From Astrocystis sublimbata (taxonomy: Eukaryota; Ascomycota; Sordariomycetes; Xylariales; Xylariaceae), in assembly GCA_022453515.1 (NCBI GenBank), contig JAJNNY010000110.1, positions 1 through 59,750 on the forward strand: DNA of 59,750 nt. The letters run 5' to 3'. Shown piece after piece: positions 11,982 through 22,410 of the stretch (its first letter is position 1; every line of letters begins with the position of its first letter). The position numbers were made by a program, and so were the translations under genes. The notes under the pieces were generated by a model. It ran no database searches. It worked only from the letters and a program-made list of their open reading frames with translations, and was not told where the DNA came from.

Positions 11982-14053
11982 ATGTGGCCATTTACTTCCT
12001 ATCCGGAACAAGAGCCTTCGCAAGTCCATGGCCAAACGTACGATTATGTAATTATTGGGGGTATAATAACCATTCCCACCCATTTGAGCCTTGATCTTAT
12101 GCTAATAGATGTGTGCACCTAGGCGGGACCGCCGGGTGCGTTCTTGCATCGCGTCTGTCAGAGGATCGCGATGTGTCGGTTCTCGTCATCGAGAAGGGTC
12201 ATGCTAAAGACAACATTATATCGCGGATGCCGCTGATCAGCCAAAACATGTTCCTCGGCAATATTATGCAAGTCCAGAGTGACCGTTGGTCAGAGCCAAT
12301 GTCCGGTGCCAATGGAAGGAAGAATAAGCTTTGGGCAGTGGAAGGCATCGGGGGTGCTTCACGTATGAACGCAATGTTGTGGACCCGCGGATACCCGGGA
12401 GACTATGCTGCCTGGGAGCAGTTGGGTCTCGACAATTGGGGTTACGACAAGATGGAACCGTACTTCCGACGCATTGAAAACGCCGTGTGCCACCCAGGTT
12501 CTGGATATAGAGGTCACCAAGGTAATAATTCCCGCCTGTCGTCTCCCGCCCCGGATGGACACCCCTGAATGCGACATCCACGCTCATCGTGTTTCCATTA
12601 GGTCCAGTAGAATTGCGACAGTTCCGCTACCCGTTCTTATGGCCGAAATAGTGAGCTTCAGACCCGTAATTTGTTGTTACATCGCCTGTCTTTTCGCTGA
12701 TTCCTATGTTCCAGCTTCGACAAAGCCGCGGAAGAACTTGGTCTTCGCACTGGGGGTGATCTCAATGATCCGACAGCACCAGCCATGGGTTTATTCACCC
12801 TCGACGCAGCCATTGACAAGCGTGGGAATCGCATCTCAGCACTTTCCGCATACCTAAGCAAGGCAGTAGTATCGCAACGGCGCGGCCGACTTACTATTTG
12901 CACCGGGGCTGTCGCATCTCGCTTGGAAACAAATGCACAGACAGTACTTGCTACTGGTGTTTACATTCGGTCTCTGAAAGGTGCGGAAACGGAATTCTTC
13001 ATCAACGCGAGACGGGAAATAATTCTCTGCTCCGGAGCCGTGTGTACGCCCCAGCTTCTTCTCAGCGGTATTGGACCCAAGAGCTCTGCAGAAAGGTTTC
13101 AGATTCCTTTCACGGCAGAACTCCCAGTTGGCTCCCATCTTTGGGACCACTACAGCATCCCCGTGATGCTGGAGGTTCCTAAGAAAGAAACCTTTCACAT
13201 CCTGCAGTCGATCTGGGGACTCTGGTACCTCTTGCTCTGGCTATTGTTCGGGAAAGGTCATATTGGCTATACGGCCCTCACGACGACGCTGTTCTTGCGC
13301 ACTACTACGATTGACAGGCAAACGATGCGTATCCAAACCTTTGACGGTGGTAATGGTACTGAACCACTCGACGGCTCATGTCCGCAGAACATTCCGGATA
13401 TCGAAATCATGGTCATGCCCAACAGCTCTGCCGAGAGAGCCGTTGAAGGGGCGGCACTTATATCCTTGCATCCTACCCTAGTTCAACCCCGCGGTTCGGG
13501 CCGTGTGGAGCTGGCTAGTAAAGATGCACTGACACAGCCCAAGATCACTTACCCACTGCTCAATGACGATGGCGACGTGGCAGCGGCGAGATTGGCTGTT
13601 CGTTTCACCATGCGACTGGCTGAAATATTCCAGCGTTCATATCCATACCCCAGCAAGCTGACATTTGCTCCTGGCCAAGATCCCGCCCCGCTCGAGAAGT
13701 GGGAGAGCGCTTTTCCGGACGAGTATCTTGTGCCGAAGACCTCGACGTCGCCAGATGCAGGAAGGCAGCCGAGGACATGGGAAAATGTGACGGATGAAGA
13801 AATCGACGATTACATGAGACGAGTCAGTCACACTAGTTTACACTTTGCCGGAACATGTCCTATCTCCAACGATAAAGAGTCGGGTGTGGTTGATCAGTCG
13901 CTCCGTGTCCATGGATTCAGTAACCTTAGAATCGCCGACACAAGCGTGTTTCCTAAGATACCCAGCTGTCACACAATGGCACCTGTGATGGCGGTAGCGG
14001 AGCGATGTGCTGACATGATCAAGTCTACATGGAAAGAGAAGCAGTCTCATTAG
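11982..14053 (+). CDS. GMC-family FAD oxidoreductase
   Basis: Glucose-methanol-choline family flavoprotein that oxidises an alcohol group; the substrate cannot be told. Exons: 11982..12060, 12123..12521, 12602..12650 and 12715..14053, with introns of 62, 80 and 64 nt; the joined protein is 621 residues, a normal length. The first junction completes the dinucleotide-binding motif IIGGGTAG (about residues 24-31). GGASRMNAMLWTRG near 105-120 and GAVCTPQLLLSGIGP near 282-296 are the family signatures. The C-terminal catalytic pair is visible: His in SLHFAGTC (about 552) and His in PSCHTMAP (about 595). There is no signal peptide (MWPFTSYPEQEP...), so the enzyme is probably intracellular, unlike secreted glucose or aryl-alcohol oxidases. 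No biosynthetic cluster partner is seen beside it. Confidence 0.93.
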
Positions 14054-14452
14054 GAAGCAGCCATATAACTACTTAGACATCGTGATGAAACAGCACATTT
14101 CTGAAACATATAGATCGAGACGAATCCGGGAACATGAGAATACATTCCCTGTCTTACAACCTAGAGTACTCGAGATGGAATCATTTCGGTTGTTGATAAA
14201 CATCACTACAAAGCTCGAAATAGTCCCTCTAGGTCACGTTTCTTTCACGTTAAACCATGTGTTCTTCTGGCCACGGTTAGCTGTTTCGAATTCCTCTTAA
14301 GTGGTTGCTTTACGACCTGTTCTCCGTAATATTAAAGCTAGAAAATCTGTCTAATTATCTATTGGAGAGAGTTTACTATGGTCCATGCCCAGTAAAAGCA
14401 CCACCCCCTAAGTACTGTTAAAGACAGGGATCAACCCTTAACACTGTCGAAT

Positions 14453-14458
14453 ATAATA
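14453..14458 (+). promoter_or_regulatory. TATA-like element upstream of 5S rRNA
   Basis: TATAAT about 28 bp before the 5S start, the spacing of the TATA element known from dispersed Neurospora 5S genes. Confidence 0.5.
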
Positions 14459-14480
14459 CAGTACAATAGCTATAGATTCC

Positions 14481-14599
14481 ACGTACGACCATAGGATGTA
14501 GAGAACGCGGGGTCCCCTCCGCTCCCCCATAGCTAAGCTACATACCGCCAGATTAGTAGTTGGGTCGGTGACGACCAGCGAATCCTTGGTGTTGTACGT
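14481..14599 (+). rRNA. 5S ribosomal RNA (dispersed copy)
   Basis: 119 nt with the eukaryotic 5S landmarks in order: CGACCATAGG near the 5' end, GAGAAC followed by CTCCGCTC, then TAGTAGTTGGGT and CAGCGAATCC in the pol III internal control region. The ends pair: ACGTAC (14481..14486) with GTACGT (14594..14599). Helix II pairs ATGTAG (14496..14501) with CTACAT (14538..14543). The helix V hairpin reads GTCG-GTGA-CGAC. Several positions differ from the Neurospora consensus as I recall it, but in paired fashion, so the gene looks functional rather than decayed. A T5 run at 14599..14603 is the expected terminator. Confidence 0.9.
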
Positions 14600-14603
14600 T
14601 TTT
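14599..14603 (+). terminator. Pol III T-run terminator of the 5S gene
   Basis: Five T residues directly at the 3' end of the 5S rRNA, followed by G and another T4. Confidence 0.6.
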
Positions 14604-15360
14604 GTTTTGAACCCTATTTTCCTCCTTTTTGCTCTGTGCTACGGTTGTTCGCTTCTGTTCTATTGGTGCGATAAAATGCAGTGCGATGCGGCTGTAGAAG
14701 GTGCGAGTATGTAACCAACCTACTCTACTTACTCATTTACTATGCTGTTGCGAAAGGATGGTAATGGGGAGGAGGGACGGGGGGTGGGCAGTGACAAGCA
14801 GGAGTTTGAGTTTCAATTGGATTCTCGACTATCAATTGAACAAGCTAAATAAGTAAGTAAATATCGAACGCCTTTGAGATACTATAACGGCCGTGTGTGG
14901 ATTTCCCGATCCCATTGGCCTGACACTCACGCAACTCTATCCAGTCAAGCTGAGACGTAATACATTCATAAATTCAGTGTTTATGTAGATAGATAGATGC
15001 CTAGATAGATAGGTGGAAACCTTGACGTACTTTCTAGTCTAGCCCTCTCCTACCTATCTATCTATCTATCTATCCGTCTATTGAGAGGCAGGCATGGTAA
15101 AGCAAACGCATTGGTATCTATCAATATCGCTTTCAGCAAACAAACAGGGTTGGTGCTGGTGTAGGTACGGTACACTACAGTGTTGATCCATCCCTCGATT
15201 CATAACGTATATATATATTTCATGTCCCCATGTCCCCATGTCCCCAAGCCCCAAATCCCACGTGCCCTAACTCCCATATCCTAATCCCATGCCCATATCC
15301 GAGTCCCATACCCCAACACCATGCCTATCCACGTCCGTTCGTGTCTCATGAAATGAAATA

Positions 15361-18333
15361 TCAAATGTCAAAAAACATCTCATCATCATCCCACTCCTCT
15401 CCGCAATCATAATCTGTCTCCTGAGACGCAGGGATAGTGATGCTCGTCTTGCCATCTTTCGCCTCATTCGCCACAGGTTTAGTAGGCTTCGGCTTCGACT
15501 TCTGCTTCGGTCCCTTGGCGAGTAATTCCAGCATCGCCTCGTAGCCTGAGCTCCCGCTACTTTTCGGCTTCGACCTTTGGTGGACTTCGGATACTGTTCG
15601 CTTGAGTTGCCGCTTCGCAGGGGCTGGATTTGCTGTCGGGTTTCCTGAAGTAGTTGATTGCGGCTTCGAAAAGGAGTTGGAGTCCCGTCGCTCGCTCTCG
15701 CGTTTGCTTCCACTGGAACGTTGCTGGGGTTGGGGTTGTTGTCGAGGTGGAGGGGGAGGAGGAGGCAAAGCTTGCACTAGAGCTGGCGCTGGATTGTGAG
15801 CTGGAGACTGAGATTGGGGCGTAGGCGTAGGCGTCTTCCAAGATCGCGCTGAGAATGAATCGTTTCCTCCTGTGTCGCTTTCATCGATCCATACCCCGTC
15901 AATATCAGTAGTGGTGCTGAGTCTCCCACTTCCATTCTCAATGACTGGGACTGGGCTCGGAACCGCCTCAGCAAGAAGTGCCTCCAATCGCAGATCCTCC
16001 TCCGCCTGGATCCGATCGAGTTCCGCTTGCGCTTTCCGTCGAGCTTTGTGGCCTTCCCATCTTGCGGTCCTGCTTGCTTCGAGGGCGCACTTGAAGCGCA
16101 GCTCTCGACAGGTCGATGTGAAGAATGGTTTTGGAGAGGGTCGAGGCGCAGCAACATGCGTGATGTTCTCCTTTGGGGGTTCGAGTATAGGTTCGAGTAC
16201 AGGCTCGGGTATGGGTTTAGGCATAGGAGTGGGAGTGGGGTTGGGGCTGTGATGCTTGGCCGACGACAGTGGCTCTTCTTCGATGTCCTTAACATCCTGA
16301 GAAGACAAAAGGAAGTCCTGTGTGGAGAAGAACGGCATCTCGAAAGCAATTGGCAAAACCCTAGGCGCATATTCGGGTATAGGTTGGGGTTTCGGCTGCA
16401 TATGCATAGGCTTACGGGTTGGCGCCCGTAAGATTTTCGGGGGTCTAAACGTTTGGGGGATGTGATGATTTCCCGAATTCACGCTCCGTGCCATCTCCCT
16501 ATTGGTGTTTCTAGGTATAGCCGGTGTTGTTGGCATGGTCCGGGTCGAGTTCGACTGAAAGTTTCTCTGGCCAAGGGGCAAAGTCGTTGCTGATTTCGGT
16601 GTTTTCGTGTTAGTACCTCTTGAAACTCCCTGTCGTGGCTCTTCGAAGATCTCCCGCACTTCTTGAGAGGGGCTGGGAAGGAAGTCATCGAGGTGACTGA
16701 AAAGAAACGCCTGGGTGCTCGGCGGCGGCTCATTTCGAAGCGGTTTCGGCCCAGACATGTGAGATGAATGGGAGGCACCACTAGCGACACGAGGTGGCAG
16801 AGGTGGCTTGAGGAATTGAGGTGTGCTGAAGCGACTTGTAGCGTCCTGCTTGGAAGTCTTGAATTTTGGCGGAGCTAGAGGTGGTGCCATTGGGGTTTTG
16901 GGGTGGCGGAAGAGTCGTGAGCTCGTGACATTTGTTTGGGAATTCAGAGCGTTCATGTGAGGGGTAGCGGAAGAGCGAGGCGTCGACCCTCGCTTTGCCG
17001 GCTCAGGAATATCATCTTGAGCATTTCCAAGATCCTTCGCTACCTGGGAACCGGGTTTGTGTGAAGGAACCGACTTGGGAGGTGGCATTTGCATCAGCAG
17101 AGTAGGTTCAGCTAGCCGCTGCAAGGACGACGGGGCATCCTTAGAGGGTTTAGGCGGAGGAGCCTGGACCTGAACTTGCGCTGGATCTTGAACTTGGCTT
17201 TGACCTCGCACTTGAGCTGATGGCTTCTGGGAAGATTTATACGCGAAGCGCTCTTGAAGTACATGGGGATGATTGATTGTAGAGGTGTCCTCCAATTCTA
17301 GAATTAAAGCGTCGAACAAGTCGTCCTCGCGGTCTTCGTGGGTTTGAGCAGGTGGCACGGGGCGTGGAAGTTGCTCAAAGCACTTCTCCTGGTCGTCCGT
17401 CTTGGGCCCGCTTGGTGCACTTTCCAAATCACGAAAGAGGTCATCGAACAGGTTCTCTTCATTTAGATCGATAGTTGAAAAACTATCGTTCACACCCGGA
17501 CGAGGCTGCTGCTGCTGCTGCTGCGAGTTGTGAGCAGGAGTTCCTCGCACATGGTGATCAGGTATCTGGTGATCAGCCACCTGGTGATTAGCTACCGATG
17601 CTGCTGCCATCGATAGTGCTGGATGATGGTTTGGCAAGGGTGATTCAACCGGCTCGGCCATTGGAGAGACAGCCTTGACTTTCTCATCCTCGATCCTACA
17701 CCTCTTGGTGGGGGGTTCTGCAAGGTCTGGATCGGGTGACGGATCAGGCTCGCAGGTCAATCTCACGGCCTGACTCGGTGGCATATGAGGCCTCTTCTGA
17801 GACGGTCGTATGTTCTCCTTATCAGCCTCGTCGGCTTTGTTGGTCTCGTCGGCATCGTGTATGGCTGGGGACGGGCTTCGATACGACTCGTCAATCTCAG
17901 GCAGCGGTGAGTCTGTACTGTCTCTTTGACTTCTCGGCTCTGACTTGGACTTCGATTTGGGGCGGACGAAGCAGGCGATGGAGCCCTGGGAAGGCCGGAC
18001 ATCGACGAGCGGGAGGCCCTTCTTCCGCTTCTCAGCGCGTTCGGCCTCGGCACGCTCCTTTTTCTTGTCGCGAGCTACCCTCGCGCGAGCCTGGTTTTTC
18101 TCCTTCTCATACTCCTTCCGTATACGGTCCTGCTCGAACAGTTCCTGCTTGCGCTGCTCGGCCTTGGAGAGCTTGGGGCCCTTGTTCGCTTTTTGGTAGG
18201 CCTTCTTGACCTGTTTGGTGGTCATGGGGGGTCGGGCGGGCCGCGGCCTGGGATCGTTGGAGCCATCGCGAGCGCCGTTGAGAGCGGAGGGTATGTCGGG
18301 GACGATGCAGAAGGTATTCTGAACGGGCGGCAT
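15361..18333 (-). CDS. Low-complexity 990-residue protein, function unknown
   Basis: One uninterrupted frame. I place the start at the ATG at 18333 (MPPVQNTFCIVPD...); a second in-frame ATG at 18225 (MTTKQVKKAYQKANKGPKL) begins the best-ordered segment and is an alternative. The frame is open further upstream but has no ATG there. A highly charged Lys/Arg/Glu helix region (KLSKAEQRKQELFEQDRIRK onward) covers roughly residues 50-110. The rest is Pro/Ser/Gln-rich and probably disordered. Short acidic-hydrophobic motifs recur: NLFDDLFRDLE, DLFDALILELED, HLDDFLPSPSQEVREIFEE and STQDFLLSSQDVKDIEEE, plus a terminal GEEWDDDEMFFDI. I do not recognise the family; a nuclear scaffold or regulatory role is only a guess. 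Confidence 0.72.
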   Translation of the reverse strand: MPPVQNTFCIVPDIPSALNGARDGSNDPRPRPARPPMTTKQVKKAYQKANKGPKLSKAEQRKQELFEQDRIRKEYEKEKNQARARVARDKKKERAEAERAEKRKKGLPLVDVRPSQGSIACFVRPKSKSKSEPRSQRDSTDSPLPEIDESYRSPSPAIHDADETNKADEADKENIRPSQKRPHMPPSQAVRLTCEPDPSPDPDLAEPPTKRCRIEDEKVKAVSPMAEPVESPLPNHHPALSMAAASVANHQVADHQIPDHHVRGTPAHNSQQQQQQPRPGVNDSFSTIDLNEENLFDDLFRDLESAPSGPKTDDQEKCFEQLPRPVPPAQTHEDREDDLFDALILELEDTSTINHPHVLQERFAYKSSQKPSAQVRGQSQVQDPAQVQVQAPPPKPSKDAPSSLQRLAEPTLLMQMPPPKSVPSHKPGSQVAKDLGNAQDDIPEPAKRGSTPRSSATPHMNALNSQTNVTSSRLFRHPKTPMAPPLAPPKFKTSKQDATSRFSTPQFLKPPLPPRVASGASHSSHMSGPKPLRNEPPPSTQAFLFSHLDDFLPSPSQEVREIFEEPRQGVSRGTNTKTPKSATTLPLGQRNFQSNSTRTMPTTPAIPRNTNREMARSVNSGNHHIPQTFRPPKILRAPTRKPMHMQPKPQPIPEYAPRVLPIAFEMPFFSTQDFLLSSQDVKDIEEEPLSSAKHHSPNPTPTPMPKPIPEPVLEPILEPPKENITHVAAPRPSPKPFFTSTCRELRFKCALEASRTARWEGHKARRKAQAELDRIQAEEDLRLEALLAEAVPSPVPVIENGSGRLSTTTDIDGVWIDESDTGGNDSFSARSWKTPTPTPQSQSPAHNPAPALVQALPPPPPPPRQQPQPQQRSSGSKRESERRDSNSFSKPQSTTSGNPTANPAPAKRQLKRTVSEVHQRSKPKSSGSSGYEAMLELLAKGPKQKSKPKPTKPVANEAKDGKTSITIPASQETDYDCGEEWDDDEMFFDI

Positions 18334-20091
18334 GGTGGCAGTTGGGGACAGGCCGTGGCTATCCCCGGCTTCGCGTTCAAGGATGATGGCGCATGGTATG
18401 TCGAGATGCAGGTTGACAGCTAGTCCTTTTCCGATAACCGTGGGTTGGAAGCTGTCGAAGGTTGTCGTGAGCAACTGATAATTGAAGCTATGCAGGCGGG
18501 GCAGATCGCGTGTAGGAAGCGCGACGGGGGGTGACGGAGATGCTCGGATCTGGTCGGTTGGTGTTGAGGTTAAGATTGACAGGGTTGCCCCAGGCCGGGG
18601 TGAGTGGAGCTACAGTGCTCGATGCAGGCACCGTAGCCCATATAGCGAGGGGCACCTCCAGGCAGCATTCACTTACACCTAGATACAGTGTATAGACTGT
18701 GAAGGCACCGTCGTTAATGCATAGCACACACTGTACACATCCATTAATTGGTGGCAGCTGCCCGATCAGGCAATACTCCTAAGGTGCCCAAGCATTTGAG
18801 TCGTTCCGTCCTTCTGTCCAGGCAACCCTGTAAGTCTATGAAGATGATCGGAGTTCATGGCAAAGGCACGAGTATTTGTAAAATGAAGTAGTACCAATTC
18901 CTTGCCGTTCGCTCGGTATTATCTTGGATTCGGCATCTTGGTTAGTACAACATTTTCTATAAGTTGATCATGAAGACTTACAACTATTTCGAGAGTTGCT
19001 GTCTGAAGGCACTCACATCACATACTGATCTACTCAACAGAACCATGACTGCCACAACTGCCAATTTCGACAATTTACAACAAATGGTCCACAAACTGCA
19101 AGGTATCTACTGAGAATCCAGCTAACTTCCAATCCGAAGCTCCGAATCAGAATTTCAAAAATGCCCTTGGCAAGTTGGCATCGGCTTAACCCATCGGCCC
19201 CCACTGCGCATTCAAGAGTTAAACAACTCGGAATCCTGCCTGAAATGGATACGAGTGACACATGGATGAACGCACGGGGTTTCTAATTCTCTTTCTACAT
19301 TGGCTGGTCCGACTCACTCACTCGGAATAACATCAACCTTACCAGCCTACTTATGACTTATTACCGTACGTACTTATATGAGCTCTGCTCCTCGCTTACA
19401 TGCCAAGTTCCTAGTTCCTATTCATCTCCTCACCTTCCCCTCCCTCTTTCCCGAGAGGTCGTGTAAAGTTGGTTGTCTTCCCTTACGGAACCCGAACCGC
19501 ATTAGTCATTGGAGCTGATGTACGATAACATCACATCCCTTACCTGCAAGATTTATCAACAGCGACTTGCACAACCCAAGACGCCAGAAGCATAGATTCT
19601 TGTCGTTGGTAAGGTCACCATGACAGTCTCATATGCAGCAGTTCCTGGGGTTCAGTAACTTGATATTCGACTCCTCGCTCAGGCAACATAGTACGTCCGA
19701 GAACTCATGAGTTGTCGCCAACACCCTTCAACCTCAAGAGGTCAATCACATCATTACAATGCGCAATAACTACACAATACACAATACGCAACGCAACACC
19801 GCAACACCACAACACCACAACACCACAATACCGCAACATAACAACACCACAACACAATAAAACACAACACGATACAGTCTTACTCACGATGAACAACAAG
19901 ACCAGACAGAGACATGAGAGAAACAAAACAGTATCTACATTACAACTTTTGGTACCTAGGTAGGCGACATATATCTAAGCAAAAGGCTGGCTAGCTAGCT
20001 TAACCACAAGATTATTACATTTCATTCATTCACATAACACGGGGTATCCTATCCTATCCGGTCCTAACTCCTCATCCCTCACACAGCCCTC
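18334..20091. other. Intergenic: promoter of the 990-residue gene, AC-rich repeat
   Basis: About 1.76 kb between two minus-strand genes. It should contain the promoter of the gene to its left and the 3' region of the OPT transporter. No further gene is recognised. A degenerate AACACC/ACAACACC repeat lies at about 19,788-19,862. Confidence 0.5.
19788..19862 (+). repeat. AC-rich degenerate tandem repeat
   Basis: Repeated CAACACCA-type units (ACACCGCAACACCACAACAC and variants) on the plus strand, downstream of the OPT transporter stop codon. Confidence 0.6.
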
Positions 20092-22410
20092 CTAGCATTC
20101 ATTCGCAGGACACCCAACATTCGTCCCCAGCAGATCTCCCGAAACACCCGCAATCTGCAATATGGCGCCCACAACCCCACCCAGGCCCTCGCCAGCAATG
20201 AAGCCGGCCGCCACCGCATACCCATACAGCTCAAAAGACGAGATCTTCCACTTGCGCCACGCGAAAGCAACAAGCGCGCCAAACAGCGAGGCCGTCGTGA
20301 ACACAGGCGAGGGCAAGACAAAAGACAGCGCAATGGCGCCCCAGTTGGGCAGGTAGTCGCGCACCCACTCGCGCTCGCCGACGAGGTAGAAGTGGCGCAC
20401 CACGACCTGCGCGACACACACAATGGCCATGACGATGGAGAAAATCCCCGACGACCACGGGATGTGCACGTTGGGGTCTGTCACGGCCTGCGCTACGGCT
20501 GCCCATGCTGCGACCGACGGCACGCCGAAGGGACAGTGCTCGTCGCCGTTGAGGATGCACGGGTACGCGGTGGTGAAGAGCACGAAGAGGCCCGGCGCGA
20601 GGAATACGCTGATTAGCGTCCCCATGGCTTGTGCGTACCATTGCTTGTTCGGCGGCGTGCCGAGGAGGAAGCCGGTGCGGAAGTCGGAGGTTAGTGAGGT
20701 TCCTACGTCGGCCGCGCCGGAGGCGAGTCCGCCTGCTACTAGGTTGATGCGCTGCGCGTCGATGATCGAGTACCCCTTGCCGGAGGTGGCGGCGCCGAAG
20801 ACGAGCTGACTCGCCTTGGAGGCCGCTGTGAGGGGTGTCTGGTCTGTGACGGCGCCGATCTGGATGGCGAGGAAGGAAAACAGGAAACCGAGCAGGCAGG
20901 CCAGGATGGTCAGGCCCGGGTTCATGCCCCACTGGTAGTGGAAGACGATAATGGCCACGACGATGCTGGCCAGGAGACCGGTCATCCACTGCCACATTGG
21001 CACCTGGTCCTCGGGCCGCGCCGAGTCCTGCACCATGTTCGGGTCGTCTTCGTATTTACTAGCCTGTCCCTCGAAGAAGGCATTGGGGTGTCCCGTCAGC
21101 TTGATCGAGCCCGAGTTCAGCCCGCGGCAGATGGCCTTCCACGTCGCTTTGCCCGCGTGTGCGAGAACCTTGTACTGCACCAGCAGCTCGGCGATCGAGG
21201 TGGCCACCATGATCAGCACGCCCGGCCACAGAAGCCAGTAGCGCGGGGACGGTGTTTGTTTGCCCAGGTTGCTCAGGGATGCGAAGCTGTAGAGAGAATC
21301 CCAGTACGGGTCGTCCGGGTATAGCTGGATGCCGATGCACTCGCCGTAGTGCACGAGGGTCGGCCCGATGATGCCCCACGCGAGCACGGCGCCGGCGAAC
21401 AGCGAGATGGCCGCGTTCATCCCGATCAGGATCCCGCTGCCGATGAAGGCCGGCGTCCACTCCCAGTACCAGCCCCACGACTCGATGTTCAGCGCCCAGG
21501 AAGTGCCCTTGCTCCAGATGTGGATCCACGTGAACGGGTGCCAGTCGTACAGGAGGCCGACGGCGTAGTACGACGCCACGCGCTGGATCAGCGCCACGGA
21601 GAAGGCGAGAGCTAGGGCTTTCAGCTTGCTGATGGCCTCGCGGGCACCGGCTGCGCCGGCGTGCATCGAGCGGATTGTCAGAGCTACGGCCGTCGGGGTG
21701 GGGAAGAGCAGCTTCAGTTCACGCGCCACGCGGATGATGAAGAATTTCCGTAGCGGCGTCACGAAGAACAGGCCGAAGAAAGAGCAGACGAGGGTGATGG
21801 TGATCAGAGGCCCGAAGTTCTCCTGGGGCGTGCCCTCGATGGCGTGCAGCCGGTAGATGGCGGGGATACCGGCGACGAAGATGCCGGCGATACCACCGGA
21901 ACCAGTAGCCGCTGCCTGTATGATGGAGTTCTCTTGGGGGCCAAAGGTACCGCCGAAGATGGGCCAGTTGTGACAGCTCTTGGACATCAGCTTGACGATG
22001 CCGTAGCCGAAGATGGATCCGAAAATGTTGGCCGAGAAGGTGAAACCTGTCTTGAGACCTGGATACTGGGGTTAGCATACAAAGATACGACATATGTACA
22101 GAAAGAGAGAGGATGAAACGGCAATCCAGCTCTACTTACCAAGGTACAAGTTCGAAGCATTGACAAGAGCGCCGAGGACGATACCGACGAGGACAGCACG
22201 GGCGGTCAATGGGTTGTCCTCAACGGGGAGGTTGGGGTCCATCTTGAGGGGGACGTAGAGGTCGAGCTCCTCCTCGATCTCCTTCTCGTCGACCTTGACG
22301 TCGTCGTACTTCTCCTCCATGTTGACGCCGCTGAACTCCTTCTCCCCGGTGTGGGAGGGCACGCTGGTAGCGTCGGCCCCGTGGGCCTCGTGCACCTCGG
22401 TCGACGCCAT
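20092..22410 (-). CDS. OPT-family oligopeptide / metal-chelate transporter
   Basis: Proton-coupled transporter of the OPT superfamily; members import small peptides or, in the YSL-like branch, metal chelates. Exon 1 is 22410..22140 and exon 2 is 22058..20092, with an 81-nt intron (GTAAGT..CCAG); the joined protein is 745 residues, a standard length. The N-terminal 60 residues are acidic and cytosolic ([15 protein letters not shown]). Many hydrophobic segments follow. The junction yields [20 protein letters not shown], a typical first-helix motif, and [20 protein letters not shown] (from about residue 120) is a family hallmark closer to the YSL/EspB-like branch than to the classical peptide carriers. 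The C-terminal part has [20 protein letters not shown] and [11 protein letters not shown]. Substrate is not decidable from sequence. Confidence 0.94.

Larger units (their letters stand above)
14054..15360. other. Intergenic with an isolated 5S rRNA gene
   Basis: About 1.3 kb between the convergent GMC gene (+) and the 990-residue protein gene (-). Besides the 5S gene (14481..14599) it holds GATA/CTAT tetranucleotide runs (about 14,989-15,012 and 15,051-15,074), an (AT)n run near 15,209 and three copies of CATGTCCC at about 15,220-15,245. Confidence 0.6.
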
